A DNA stretch of 37,099 nt, taken from IMG/VR virus record IMGVR_UViG_3300021379_001110, positions 1-37,099 of that record, one strand, 5' to 3'. Numbering within the stretch: the first letter of the stretch is position 1; each line of letters begins with the position of its first letter. A model generated the notes under the pieces. It ran no database searches. It was not told where the DNA came from and saw only the letters and a program-made list of their open reading frames with translations. The translations under genes and the position numbers were made by a program. Shown here piece by piece: positions 9,455-18,417 of the stretch. This DNA comes from a virus.

Positions 9455-11475
9455 TATCTAACCACTTTAAATATGAACCCATCAAAATATTGTTTCTTAC
9501 CAGCTCTATCCACTCTGAATTCGAATTGGTAGTATCTTTCTGGCTGAAGTGTATTGAACCAAAAATCAAAGTAGTTTCCTGTTGAATCACAACTCACCTT
9601 TGTGTGGGATGTATCATAAGGAATCAACACTTGATTTGTATCAACATCTCTAACCTGGTAATAAGTAGTTTGAGGTAGATATTTAATTGTGGTGTATGGA
9701 TTAGAATCTACGAAACTTCTCTGAGGATATGTTTCTCTACCCACAACTCGTATTCTGGCTTTAGATAGTTCTTTGTATTCAGAGTTTAGATTTTTCATAT
9801 ACAGCGTTATATCATCAGCAGTTAACTCACTTAGTGAACCTGTTGAGAATGAGCTATCATCCCACCTTACCTCTAAGGTTGGTACATAGATTGTATGAGT
9901 ATCGTTTGAAAAGAATTTAGATGAACCATATCTAACTTCTCCGTTTTCTTGAGTTGTAGGTCTTTTTATAATGAAACCATTATTCGGTCTACTACCACTC
10001 ATCCAATCATTAACGTATTCGGTTACTTCAACATTTAAGTTTGAGTTGTACTTAGTAAATGTTTGAGAATACGCAGTATTATTTATGGATGATGTGTACC
10101 ACGTACCACCACCTGAGTTTTTATAGTATCCCGCTTCACTAATTTCACGAGCTTCAATTGAACCTGAGTATTCTACTTTGAAATCATCCAACGAACCCGT
10201 AGCAGCTGTTCCATCTGGATTATAGTATGTATATGCAAATATATAGTTACCATCAACTTCTGGTGTAAACTCAATTTTCTGTGTATCTGTTGATGTGAAC
10301 GATGATGTTAAATTAGTAATACCCTGTCGTGTATTTAAACCATTAGGGTCGTATAATGTAAAATCTATAGATGAAAAATCACCAGGAGTGAGTGATGCAG
10401 ATATGATGTACTTTAAAGAACTTGTCATATTCACAATGTACGATGCATCACCGCCCCCATTATTAGAATATAGGTTTAGTTTAGATTCTGAGGCAAACAT
10501 TCTAACATCCGAATCCAATGTTTCTTTTACTACATTTCTTAATTCAAATCCACCTTTGTTTGTTGTAAAAGTTTCCCATACAATAAAATCTCCTGCTTGA
10601 GTAACATATATCTCATCGAAAGAACCTGTAGTAGTATTACCATCACCACTTCCATCAAAGAATGTAAATCTTAACTCATGCACACCAGTATCTTCAGCGG
10701 ATACTTGAAAGGATTGTGTTGATGCGGTAGTAATCCTACCTACCATATTTTCATAATCTTCTTCTGTTTTCAGTACACCATTTGGGTCTTTAATTCTAAA
10801 TGCAATATCATCAAAGTCTCCAGGGTCCACTTGAAATTGTATATCGTATGATACACTAGACGACATATATGCCGGAAACACTAATGTAGTTCCTGCGTAG
10901 TTAGATGCTGATATTATTAACTTATTGTTATCTAAGTATGCGAATGGTTCGTTACCACGTATATCGTTTATAGATTCGGTTAAGTATATTGAACCAGTAT
11001 CATCTGTAAATCCTTCGTATAGTACAATTCCTTTCGTTGGAATTAAAGCGCGTCTGATACCATTAAATATTTGAGTACCACCAACACCCCATAACGTATC
11101 ATCATTTCTATATTGCCACGTTACACCATCATCCCATTTCACATGGTCATAGAACTGCCCTAAACCCTCAGTCCAACTTTGAGATATAGGATATACATTC
11201 AAATCATATTCAGCTTGAATCTCAGTCTCTTCTGTAGAAGTTAGGTTTAGATAATATTTTTTTGAACCTACTATATCACCATCAACAATAGATTGTGATA
11301 TTGGTGTTAAATCAAATTGAGTGAGTATTCTACTATTACCAATCCAACTGGTGTTGGTTAGCTCATCAAAAAATTTAGTTACCTCTAGTATCTCATCCTT
11401 GCCCGTGTTCTGTTGTTTACGAGCAGATTGTTCGTATATTGTAGAATCCTTTTGTCCGTATATTCTATAAATCAT
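9454..11475 (-). CDS. tail protein: DNRLRE-like fold with duplicated insert, 673 aa
   Basis: Residues 1-135 have the look of a DNRLRE/CBM96-type beta-sandwich: KDSTIYE, NTGKDEILEV, SRILTQFDL, then SWTEGLG and GVTWQYRNDDTLW. The rest of that pattern (VTEYVNDWMSG, NNGFIIKR, THTIYVPTLEVRWDD) resumes only near residue 480. Between them lie two related modules at about 150-294 and 297-438. They share PGDF-(D/S)(D/S)I-F-DPNG, an aromatic strand (LRFTFF or FAYTYY) and TGS(F/L)D(E/D). The remaining C-terminal part, ending FDGFIFKVVR, is unassigned. It lies 13 bp downstream of the gp6-like gene. A carbohydrate-contacting tail role is inferred from the fold. Confidence 0.75.
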   Translation of the reverse strand: MIYRIYGQKDSTIYEQSARKQQNTGKDEILEVTKFFDELTNTSWIGNSRILTQFDLTPISQSIVDGDIVGSKKYYLNLTSTEETEIQAEYDLNVYPISQSWTEGLGQFYDHVKWDDGVTWQYRNDDTLWGVGGTQIFNGIRRALIPTKGIVLYEGFTDDTGSIYLTESINDIRGNEPFAYLDNNKLIISASNYAGTTLVFPAYMSSSVSYDIQFQVDPGDFDDIAFRIKDPNGVLKTEEDYENMVGRITTASTQSFQVSAEDTGVHELRFTFFDGSGDGNTTTGSFDEIYVTQAGDFIVWETFTTNKGGFELRNVVKETLDSDVRMFASESKLNLYSNNGGGDASYIVNMTSSLKYIISASLTPGDFSSIDFTLYDPNGLNTRQGITNLTSSFTSTDTQKIEFTPEVDGNYIFAYTYYNPDGTAATGSLDDFKVEYSGSIEAREISEAGYYKNSGGGTWYTSSINNTAYSQTFTKYNSNLNVEVTEYVNDWMSGSRPNNGFIIKRPTTQENGEVRYGSSKFFSNDTHTIYVPTLEVRWDDSSFSTGSLSELTADDITLYMKNLNSEYKELSKARIRVVGRETYPQRSFVDSNPYTTIKYLPQTTYYQVRDVDTNQVLIPYDTSHTKVSCDSTGNYFDFWFNTLQPERYYQFEFRVDRAGKKQYFDGFIFKVVR
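10161..11028 (-). repeat. intragenic tandem duplication of a ~140-residue module
   Basis: Two tandem, diverged copies inside the 673-aa tail protein gene (about 10596-11028 and 10161-10587). Shared signposts in order are PGDF, DPNG, a run of aromatic strand residues, and TGSFDE or TGSLDD. Similarity is clear at protein level and weak at DNA level, so the duplication is old. Confidence 0.65.
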
Positions 11476-11488
11476 AATCTATCCTCAT

Positions 11489-13429
11489 TTAGAATGATTG
11501 TGTTACAACCTGCCCTCTAATATCTGAATTAGGGAATTTCACTTCAAAGATTGATGGGTCTTTTGGTGGGTATATAATACCATTCTTAGTAGCTGTTAAT
11601 GTGCTATATTTGTTTGGTGAATAATTACCATTAAATTTATTATATATTTGTAAACCACCATTACCATCTCTATCAGGTCTTACTACAGTTTGTACACCTT
11701 CTACCTTATCTAACTCTATATAAACATTTGATAGATTGATAGGTTCATTGATTCTCCAATTATCAATATCAAAATACTCTTTCATTCTATTGATTGCTCT
11801 TAGTAGTACTTCGTTTGAGTTGTAATCAGGTAGTACTATGATTTCAAAATCAACACCAATGTTTACAATATGTGCATCTTTTATGTTTACAGCATCTGTC
11901 AACATTCTATGATATGATATGTAGTTTTTAAGATTGTATTTTGTAGCTGGGTTTAGTGGTACTACGTTCTTATTATTATCATACCCCAATGTATATAGAT
12001 TCAACGCCAATGGGTTTGGTATTTCAGTACTGATTGGTTGCCCGTCCAATTTAGAATTTTCTAATTGGTAATCTTGTACCAAATATGCTTTTGCTACCGA
12101 ACCAAATTGTGGTGGCATAGCATAACATCTCATTACATAATCTTCTCTGGTTACAGTTCTGTTTTGTGCTCCAAAGAATGCCATTGCGTTTTGTTTAATC
12201 TCATCATTGGTTTCCGTACTCTTACCACCAATGGCTGCTTCTGGGTTTGTACACGCTAATGAACTCCTCATAAAATTAACTACATCTGTACTAAGATTGA
12301 TTTCATTTTTAAACGTAGTTGTACTGGATAGTATGTTTACCAAATCTTTAGCTGGTACATTATCTACAATACCATTACCAACCACATAAGTTACCGTAAG
12401 CGTTGTGTTCGATGGTGCTGCTCCATACGTTTTTGTGTATAAGAAGTTAGATGGGTCTAATGAAGAATCCAAATTCTGATGTTCGGTGTATAATTGAGAA
12501 CCAACATTATCTGGGTTTGGAATTATTTCCTCATCAGCATTTGCGGATACACCAGCTCCAAATTGTATAACCATAACTCCATCATCTTCGAACCGGGTTA
12601 TATATCTTTTAGGAACTCTATTTAGTTCTAATAGATATGGTGTGTTACCACTGTATTCGCTATATTGAGTTGAGTTATCTTCATTATTTTCGATTTGTTC
12701 AAACACAGTATCTTGTGCAAGATATGGTACTCGTGTCCACTTATCATCATCTGAATCGTAAATACTCTTTACTCTAATGATGTTTTCATCTACAATTTTA
12801 ATTTTATCGTATATCTTAGGTGAACCAAATGTAAATGTTTTTTCAACCTCTTTACCACTTGTTGCCTTTACTTGTTTTTTTAGTAAGTAATATACCGGCT
12901 CATTTGTGTTTTCATCAATTTGATAAACAGATACTTCGGTTGGGCTGTATGATGATGAGTATGCAAAATCAACCGTTGATAGAGTTGTGAACTCTACATC
13001 TGAAAAATCAGTAGAACCAACAACCATACCCTCACTTAAAACCATAGCATAATCATAATCGGGTTTTACATTATCACCACTACCCTTAGATGGTACTAAT
13101 TGGAAAACATCCAATGTTACTGATGCAGGTACAATATTTTTGGGTTGATATCCCAATGAACTTACAATCTGAAAAAGATTAGCATTTTCTTCAGCTGTGG
13201 TTAGTAAGGATTCTCGTAGTTGTGTATCTGTATAGAACGATAGTACATCACCCACATATGATGCCATTTCCATAAACATCATACCAGGAGATGATTCGTT
13301 GAAATCGTTGTATGTATTTGGGAAGTAATTCTTTGAGAACTCAATTAGATTTTTTCTGAATTCACCAAAGTCCCTACCCAAAAAAGATACATCCTTTTGT
13401 ACTAAATCTGATTTTACTTTTTTTGCCAT
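11489..13429 (-). CDS. baseplate wedge subunit, gp6/J-like
   Basis: A 646-residue protein of the T4 gp6 / phage P2 gpJ baseplate-wedge family. The N-terminal part is diagnostic: FLGRDFGEFRKNLIEFSKNY, then a segment with ESSPGMMFMEMASYVGDVL and FYTDTQLRESLL, followed by LGYQPKNIVPASVTL. A central region has the TREDYVMRCYAMPPQFGSVA segment typical of J-like proteins, and the C-terminal third has the NIGVDFEIIVLPDYNSNEVL and INRMKEYF elements. gp6 forms the dimeric inner ring of the wedge. It starts 9 bp after the stop of the gp25-like gene, the same neighbour order as in many contractile phages. Confidence 0.93.
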   Translation of the reverse strand: MAKKVKSDLVQKDVSFLGRDFGEFRKNLIEFSKNYFPNTYNDFNESSPGMMFMEMASYVGDVLSFYTDTQLRESLLTTAEENANLFQIVSSLGYQPKNIVPASVTLDVFQLVPSKGSGDNVKPDYDYAMVLSEGMVVGSTDFSDVEFTTLSTVDFAYSSSYSPTEVSVYQIDENTNEPVYYLLKKQVKATSGKEVEKTFTFGSPKIYDKIKIVDENIIRVKSIYDSDDDKWTRVPYLAQDTVFEQIENNEDNSTQYSEYSGNTPYLLELNRVPKRYITRFEDDGVMVIQFGAGVSANADEEIIPNPDNVGSQLYTEHQNLDSSLDPSNFLYTKTYGAAPSNTTLTVTYVVGNGIVDNVPAKDLVNILSSTTTFKNEINLSTDVVNFMRSSLACTNPEAAIGGKSTETNDEIKQNAMAFFGAQNRTVTREDYVMRCYAMPPQFGSVAKAYLVQDYQLENSKLDGQPISTEIPNPLALNLYTLGYDNNKNVVPLNPATKYNLKNYISYHRMLTDAVNIKDAHIVNIGVDFEIIVLPDYNSNEVLLRAINRMKEYFDIDNWRINEPINLSNVYIELDKVEGVQTVVRPDRDGNGGLQIYNKFNGNYSPNKYSTLTATKNGIIYPPKDPSIFEVKFPNSDIRGQVVTQSF

Positions 13430-13437
13430 AGTTTACC

Positions 13438-13875
13438 TTATTCTATTACAGCCCCTTCAGAATCAACAAAGATTATAATCTGTTGGTTAGCCCCTTGTTC
13501 TGTAACTCTGAACCTTAGTTCAATTCTAACTGAATTTCTATCTTGATTTGCTTCAACATCTATATTATCAATAACTATATATGGTAACCAAAAGTTAATA
13601 TCTCCAGTTAAGGTATCTACCATTTTACTTTCGATATTGATATCTATATTTTCAAACAGAAGAGAATATATATCCGACCCAAATTCAGGTTGAAATACCC
13701 GCTCACCTTTTCTGGTCAATAATAGATTTTTTAGATTGGATACAGCCTGCTCTTCAGTCGTATAACTTTGTGAGAATAGTCCGTTGGGTTTACCAAATGG
13801 TAATTTAACTCCGACAGCTACATCTGGTTCAAAATCTATTGGGTTGTAGAAATATTCTTTTCTCTGCTTAGCCAT
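13438..13875 (-). CDS. baseplate wedge subunit, gp25/W-like
   Basis: A 145-residue GPW/gp25 (lysozyme-like fold) protein. Diagnostic elements are NLLLTRKGERVFQPEFGSD, YSLLFENID, and a closing strand pair with VRIELRFRVTEQG and IIIFVDSEG. gp25 links the inner baseplate to the sheath initiation ring and is among the most conserved contractile-machine parts. It lies 3 bp after the 160-aa gene and 8 bp before gp6. Despite the family name it is not expected to have lysozyme activity. Confidence 0.93.
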   Translation of the reverse strand: MAKQRKEYFYNPIDFEPDVAVGVKLPFGKPNGLFSQSYTTEEQAVSNLKNLLLTRKGERVFQPEFGSDIYSLLFENIDINIESKMVDTLTGDINFWLPYIVIDNIDVEANQDRNSVRIELRFRVTEQGANQQIIIFVDSEGAVIE

Positions 13876-13878
13876 TTA

Positions 13879-14361
13879 TTATTTCCCCTTCTTAGCATTG
13901 ATGGCTTTCATCAATCCTGAGTAATCTCTTGTCAATGCATCAGCAACACCACTCGATTGTAATGTAGCCATATCAACTGGTTTACCATCAACATCTGTAG
14001 TTGGTATCACACTCTGCTCACCATATCCCAACGCAGATGCCATTTGTGCTCTATCAAATCCTTGTGCTTGATTTGATGTGTACATTGAATCCATATTACG
14101 CCACTCACCATCGTTAGCTGTTTCGTTTAGCAAATCGTTCAACATTGAATTTTTAGTAAATGTTTGTTTTTCAGTAGTTCTTTCTTCAAAGATGTGTTCT
14201 ACATCAAGAGGGTCTTTTTTAACCACTCGCTTCTTAGGTGTAGTTTCTTTAATCATCGGCTTTGATGATTTTTTCACTTCAGACAAAATGGGTTTAAGTT
14301 CCTCACGAACTACCTTACGAACGATTACTTCTAATAATTGTGCTAAATCTTTTGCTTTCAT
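13879..14361 (-). CDS. hypothetical protein next to baseplate genes, 160 aa
   Basis: Not recognised. It opens with an amphipathic helix (MKAKDLAQLLEVIVRKVVRE) and a Lys/Pro-rich linker (residues ~25-50), then a mixed segment with MLNDLLNETANDGEWRNMDS, and a Gly/Thr/Asp C-terminal part. Such short, helix-linker proteins are common beside gp25 in T4-like marine phages and may be minor virion parts or assembly factors. A candidate late-promoter element lies 16 nt upstream of the ATG. Confidence 0.7.
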   Translation of the reverse strand: MKAKDLAQLLEVIVRKVVREELKPILSEVKKSSKPMIKETTPKKRVVKKDPLDVEHIFEERTTEKQTFTKNSMLNDLLNETANDGEWRNMDSMYTSNQAQGFDRAQMASALGYGEQSVIPTTDVDGKPVDMATLQSSGVADALTRDYSGLMKAINAKKGK

Positions 14362-14376
14362 AATTTATTCTTTTTA

Positions 14377-14385
14377 TATAAATAT
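14377..14385 (-). promoter_or_regulatory. candidate late-promoter element ATATTTATA
   Basis: Minus-strand TTCGATATTTATATAAAAAG precedes the 160-aa gene by 15 nt, in the only gap (38 bp) within the gp5-gp25-gp6 cluster. It shares the TTC-N-ATATTTATATAA pattern with sites at 2945 and 32697. Confidence 0.35.
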
Positions 14386-14399
14386 CGAATTGTTTTGTT

Positions 14400-14996
14400 T
14401 TATACTACACCAACCCAAGGAAATGGTGTGGGTGTTGGTGGTGATGGTGGGGGTAATGCCCCATCATACTTTCCACTAATACTAGCTAAGTGTGCTGTGA
14501 ATGTTGTAATCATCTTTCCACATATAATATTACCCATAGGTGTACTTACAGGTGGATTGTTCCAAGCTGCAAATAATCCTGATTGAATTGTTGCGGCTAC
14601 ACCCCCATTTAAAACTTTGTTAATTTTGTTTGGAGTAGCCAACAATGTTGGATTTGGTATGAGTGGTGGTGCTACAGGAGGTGGTGCTGGACTAAACTCA
14701 ACATTACTCCAATACTTAACCAATTCGTTAGCCCAAGGTGTAAAGTGTGATGGCATTGGTTTCTTTTCCGATTTGTAAATCTTCTCCAACGCATCGGCTA
14801 TAGCATCTTCAATACCCTTTGAAGATGGTCGTTTCATTGGTATGTTTCCAGGTATTAATATTATGTTGGCAGTAGCAACAGCTTTGTGATACTCATCAGC
14901 AATCTTCTTAGCAGTTTGCTTTAAAGTTTTCTCCGTCTTAACATCATCTAAGTAAGGAGCTACGCTGGATTGGAATGCTGGCCATAGTGCGGGCAT
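14400..14996 (-). CDS. hypothetical virion-associated protein, 198 aa
   Basis: Unrecognised. The N-terminal ~100 residues are helical (WPAFQSSVAPYLDD, TLKQTAKKIADEYHKAV), the middle has a Pro-rich PAPPPVAPPLIPNPTLL linker at about 105-120, a Gly/Ala-rich segment follows, and the C-terminus is again Pro-rich (PPPSPPTPTPFPW). The start is 1 bp from the end of the gp5-like gene upstream. Position between the hub/spike protein and the wedge genes suggests a hub accessory or tail-tip component; this is inference from context. Confidence 0.7.
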   Translation of the reverse strand: MPALWPAFQSSVAPYLDDVKTEKTLKQTAKKIADEYHKAVATANIILIPGNIPMKRPSSKGIEDAIADALEKIYKSEKKPMPSHFTPWANELVKYWSNVEFSPAPPPVAPPLIPNPTLLATPNKINKVLNGGVAATIQSGLFAAWNNPPVSTPMGNIICGKMITTFTAHLASISGKYDGALPPPSPPTPTPFPWVGVV

Positions 14997-14997
14997 T

Positions 14998-15987
14998 TTA
15001 TTGTTTCATCTTTTTTAGTTCATCAAAAATCTTCTTAACCTTAGCTGCGTTTGTAGCAGGGCCTGTAGGGCCTACACCAGTTGTATATGTTGCTTTTGCT
15101 GAGGTTAAGTCTACCAACTCACTTACCAAATCTTCCATAAGGTTAAAGAACTTATCCATCTCCATAGCCCACTTTGGTGTGGAGTTGATAATATCTTTTT
15201 TAGCGGCAATAATTACTCTCTCATCTCTTGCATTTAGAAATAATCTATCTGAATTTAAGATGATGGTTGGTTCTGTGAACATAGATTGCTTCTTAACATT
15301 ATCACCTATGTTACGTTGCGCCGGTTTCAATGAAATCTTTTGTGATGATGTAAACCAAATTGATGATAAATCATCATTAACATCTTCTATAATAAATTTA
15401 TTGAAAGTACCTGACTTCTTCCTACCATTAGATATTATGGTAATTGGGTCGGCAGGTTTTGTTGCCGACCAGCTTGGCTTCTTAGAAGTTTTTCTTGGTT
15501 TGGGTGTAAACCCAAATCTCATAGAGTGTCCAAATCTACCCTGTAGTAGTACATCTCCTATAAATGGTTGTAATGATGCTACATCAGTTCGTTCAGCGAA
15601 TCCGTCGCCAAGTTCAGAATTACCCCCACCACCAATGCCAGGAACACCAACCGCAGCAGTTGCATACTTTGCAGCGGTTTTCGCTCCCTTTAATAATATG
15701 TTACCACCCGGCAACGCATTTGAATGTATATTTTTTTGTAGTGAAATTGGATTGAGATAATAGTACGTTGTACTTTGATACCTCATACCCGGATTAGAAG
15801 TAGCACTTTTACCTTGAATAAGTACCACCGATTCACCAATCAATGGTACTTTCTGTATAGATAAATCGTATGGATACGCCTTTATCTGATTGTTTACGTT
15901 TCCAGGTATATAAACCTGTATAGCGTATAAATCTAAAGGGTCTTTATCGTTTAATTCGATTTTTTTAACTGTGCCCGTTTGCAACAT
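14998..15987 (-). CDS. baseplate hub/spike protein with gp5-type OB fold
   Basis: A 329-residue protein whose N-terminal ~100 residues match the OB-fold domain of T4 gp5 and related spike proteins: VKKIELNDKDPLDLYAIQVY, IQKVPLIGESVVLIQGK and YYYLNP. Later elements (GDVLLQGRFGHSMRFG, DRLFLNARDERVIIAAK) resemble the post-OB region of gp5-like proteins that lack the lysozyme domain. No lysozyme segment is apparent, so membrane puncture without built-in muralytic activity is likely. Its start overlaps the previous stop as TAATG, implying translational coupling. Confidence 0.82.
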   Translation of the reverse strand: MLQTGTVKKIELNDKDPLDLYAIQVYIPGNVNNQIKAYPYDLSIQKVPLIGESVVLIQGKSATSNPGMRYQSTTYYYLNPISLQKNIHSNALPGGNILLKGAKTAAKYATAAVGVPGIGGGGNSELGDGFAERTDVASLQPFIGDVLLQGRFGHSMRFGFTPKPRKTSKKPSWSATKPADPITIISNGRKKSGTFNKFIIEDVNDDLSSIWFTSSQKISLKPAQRNIGDNVKKQSMFTEPTIILNSDRLFLNARDERVIIAAKKDIINSTPKWAMEMDKFFNLMEDLVSELVDLTSAKATYTTGVGPTGPATNAAKVKKIFDELKKMKQ

Positions 15988-16352
15988 TACTCATCCCCAT
16001 CTTCGTTTAAGGATTCAATCTTAGCATCAATCGCTTTTGCATTTTCCATCAGTTGTTTTTTCTCTTCTTCACTTAACAACAAACCACCATCTTCACCTGA
16101 GTTAGCATCCTTCATCATACGTTGGACGATGGCAGCGAGTTTAACAATCTGCTCATCGTTTTTAATGGATACTTCCATATACTCCTTAATCAAAGGAACA
16201 ATTACAGTGGCATCTTGTAGATTCTTTACCAATGGTTCTAATTGAGCAATAAGAAGCTTTAACTGCCTATCTTTCTTTTTAGAATTGTTGTAAACATCTG
16301 ACATGATATCTGCGAATGTTTTACCTTTGAATAATTCAGTATCCTTATCCAT
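15987..16352 (-). CDS. helical/coiled-coil protein, 121 aa
   Basis: Unrecognised, entirely helical by composition: long Leu/Ile heptad-like runs (KKKDRQLKLLIAQLEPLVKN, EQIVKLAAIVQRMM, KKQLMENAKAIDAKIESL) and an acidic C-terminal tail. It overlaps the late sigma gene by 8 bp and is joined to the gp5-like gene by TAATG. It could be a tail assembly chaperone or a sigma co-factor; nothing in the sequence decides between these. Confidence 0.7.
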   Translation of the reverse strand: MDKDTELFKGKTFADIMSDVYNNSKKKDRQLKLLIAQLEPLVKNLQDATVIVPLIKEYMEVSIKNDEQIVKLAAIVQRMMKDANSGEDGGLLLSEEEKKQLMENAKAIDAKIESLNEDGDE

Positions 16353-17067
16353 TGTTATCCTTTAGTTTATATTTGAGAGACAAATGTCCTTTTTTATTAT
16401 ACTCTGAATACAACTCTACATATATTAGTTTCAACTTACCAACTACCTTAGTTATGTATTGAGTATGTACTCCAGTTCGTTCTCTAATAAGTATGTAGAG
16501 TGCTTTCTTATTGTACGAATATAAATCATTTCTATTCTTAAACAACTCATTTATTGAATCGGCAATCGCTCTATCTCTATCTTTAAGAAAGATTTCATAT
16601 AGATGATAATCAACCCATCTGGTGTAGTGGTCTATAAAATCTGATTTAGATTCTTTTAAGTTCTGCTCTACAACTTCATTAACTATGTTTCGAGAAGTAT
16701 CAATTGCGCCTATATCTTCTCTAGCTTTCATTCTAGCGTAGTTGGCATTGTTTTCGTTAAATAGGTAGTTTCTAGCAACTACTGTAAAGTATGAGAATGC
16801 TCTCCCATTATCTCCATTGAATTTGTGAATCTTCTCATTAAGAAATGCAACCACACTCGCCTTTACATCCTCATATGGTACATCAAAGTAATAAGTTTTG
16901 TAGGTATGGATTACATTCTCAGCTAACTTATCAAATGGATAGTGAATGAATCGATTATAGATTTTATTCTTTAGATTTTGGTCCTCACAATTATTGTAAG
17001 CGTTGATTGCGATTTCCGTAATCTTTGTGAAATATCTTTTACTCCGTTTCCGTCTGCGTTTCGCCAT
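16345..17067 (-). CDS. late-transcription sigma factor, gp55-like
   Basis: A 240-residue protein that looks like the T4 gp55 type of sigma. After a basic N-terminus (MAKRRRKRSKRYFTK), residues about 75-115 match sigma region 2: a DVKASVVAFLNEKIHKFNGD segment, then GRAFSYFTVVARNYLFNENN, which parallels the sigma-70 pattern of a core-binding helix, KFN-G-AFSYF and the -10 recognition helix. There is no long region 4, as in gp55. It would direct RNA polymerase to late virion promoters, in T4 together with a sliding clamp and gp33. It overlaps the upstream membrane-anchored gene by 29 bp and sits exactly where the host-type promoters end and the virion genes begin. Confidence 0.82.
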   Translation of the reverse strand: MAKRRRKRSKRYFTKITEIAINAYNNCEDQNLKNKIYNRFIHYPFDKLAENVIHTYKTYYFDVPYEDVKASVVAFLNEKIHKFNGDNGRAFSYFTVVARNYLFNENNANYARMKAREDIGAIDTSRNIVNEVVEQNLKESKSDFIDHYTRWVDYHLYEIFLKDRDRAIADSINELFKNRNDLYSYNKKALYILIRERTGVHTQYITKVVGKLKLIYVELYSEYNKKGHLSLKYKLKDNNG

Positions 17068-17335
17068 TTAGGTTATATTCATTATTTATGTCCTCTAAGA
17101 TGGTTTTAATCTTATCAAAGATAAAACCACTTTCATCATCAGCCTCAAATGAACCCAACCTATCGACAGTTTGTAATCTCTCATATGCTTTATCAAGATT
17201 ATCAAAAATAGATACGATAAATTTATCCGATTCGTTTAAATCATCTTCTAATCGTTCGTTCTTACGCAACAAGTTATATGTTGTGTATCCGAATACTAAG
17301 GTTAAAACTGATAATATTACTACAGTTAGTATCAT
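17039..17335 (-). CDS. membrane-anchored coiled-coil protein, 98 aa
   Basis: Residues 1-20 are a single transmembrane helix (MILTVVILSVLTLVFGYTTY) followed by a basic LLRKNERLEDDL stretch and a helical, acidic cytoplasmic part ending in ETQTETE. Function unknown; small N-in or N-out anchored coiled coils of this kind are common in T4-like phages and may alter the host envelope. The end overlaps the sigma gene by 29 bp. Confidence 0.75.
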   Translation of the reverse strand: MILTVVILSVLTLVFGYTTYNLLRKNERLEDDLNESDKFIVSIFDNLDKAYERLQTVDRLGSFEADDESGFIFDKIKTILEDINNEYNLNGETQTETE

Positions 17336-17337
17336 AC

Positions 17338-18111
17338 TTATGCCTCCTCTACTTCACCAAAGATAGATTTGAAATCAATCTTCTCCGGCATCTTTACGTT
17401 TTCTAACTTTTGTTTCTTAGTTGGTCTACCACCAACATTCTTTGTTGTAACTTCACCCTGCTTCATCTTCATCCATCTTTCATTCTCATATCTAGCAGCC
17501 ATAATATCTGCCTGATGCATTACGAATGGTAATGATGTTTTGAGTGAGTTATCTTTGTTGTATGCGATATAATACTCTTTGTTGCTATCATCATACAGCC
17601 CATCAGTAAGTTTGATTCCTAAATATTCAACCTCTGAAATCTTAATTCCGAAATGGTTCAACATCCAGAAAGTTCTATCGTTTAGATTCATCCAATGCAT
17701 AGATGGGTTGGTTTTGTAGATTTTACCTTGATTCTCTACATGCCATTGTGAATCATTTGGAATATACCAACTTTCATCTGCATTACCAACCTTTCCCAAA
17801 TCGTGATGTAGTGCTGTAAAGATTACGGTTTCTCTATCGTAATCACCAATACCCATACCCATCTCTTCGTACAAATTGAATACCTTAACTGCGTTTTGAG
17901 TTACTCTCAATACGTGGTCAATGTACCCACCAGCAAATGCGTTGTGGAAATGCTCAGTAGAAGATGCGGGAGTTAGAATGATTCTATTCTCAAGATGGTC
18001 GTACATCTTATTCAGCGCATCCAACCGTTCGCCTGTAAATGTTTGGTTGATTAACTTACGAAACTTTTCGTAGTTATCTTTGATTTGGTTTTCATCTAAA
18101 ATGTGTATCAT
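17338..18111 (-). CDS. HD-domain metal-dependent phosphohydrolase
   Basis: A 257-residue HD-superfamily protein. Metal ligands are visible at His66 (GGYIDHVLRV), His103-Asp104 (TALHHDLGK) and Asp202 (HQADIMA). The GGYIDH context resembles the HD domain of the YhaM-type 3'-5' exoribonucleases, but the OB domain that precedes it in YhaM is missing. Likely substrates are therefore nucleotides, cyclic nucleotides or RNA; host RNA or nucleotide-signal breakdown would fit a lytic phage. It lies 3 bp from the next gene and 6 bp after groES, in the clpP-groES operon. The C-terminus is Lys-rich (RPTKKQKLENVK). Confidence 0.85.
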   Translation of the reverse strand: MIHILDENQIKDNYEKFRKLINQTFTGERLDALNKMYDHLENRIILTPASSTEHFHNAFAGGYIDHVLRVTQNAVKVFNLYEEMGMGIGDYDRETVIFTALHHDLGKVGNADESWYIPNDSQWHVENQGKIYKTNPSMHWMNLNDRTFWMLNHFGIKISEVEYLGIKLTDGLYDDSNKEYYIAYNKDNSLKTSLPFVMHQADIMAARYENERWMKMKQGEVTTKNVGGRPTKKQKLENVKMPEKIDFKSIFGEVEEA

Positions 18112-18117
18112 AACTTT

Positions 18118-18414
18118 TTATTTTTCACTTAATACTGATAGTAATTCACTCTCTCTGTAAATGTGGTATGTTTCTTTCCCATTTTTGTGCTTGAATCCAG
18201 TTCCTTCTAAAAGAACTGTATCACCCACCTTAACGGTCATTGGGATTGAATCTCCAGTCTGAGTAAATAATCCATTACCAACTGCAACAACTTCACCCAA
18301 CATTGTGGTATCTGAACCAGATGGTTTGTACAATCCACCTGATGTTTTCTCATCGTGTCGTTTTACAATTTTTACGACAACTCTGTCCCCTAAAGGTTTG
18401 TAACTAAATTCCAT
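18118..18414 (-). CDS. groES: GroES-like co-chaperonin
   Basis: A 98-residue Cpn10 protein. It has the family opening YKPLGDRVVVKIV, the mobile loop that touches GroEL (DEKTSGGLYKPSGSDTTM), GEVVAVGNG, VKVGDTVLL and the closing RESELLSVL. T4 encodes gp31, a co-chaperonin of unrelated sequence, to fold its capsid protein; here the phage carries a true GroES homologue that would cap host GroEL and could favour folding of large virion proteins. It lies 3 bp downstream of clpP and 6 bp upstream of the HD gene, so it is co-transcribed with them. Confidence 0.93.
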   Translation of the reverse strand: MEFSYKPLGDRVVVKIVKRHDEKTSGGLYKPSGSDTTMLGEVVAVGNGLFTQTGDSIPMTVKVGDTVLLEGTGFKHKNGKETYHIYRESELLSVLSEK

Positions 18415-18417
18415 ATC

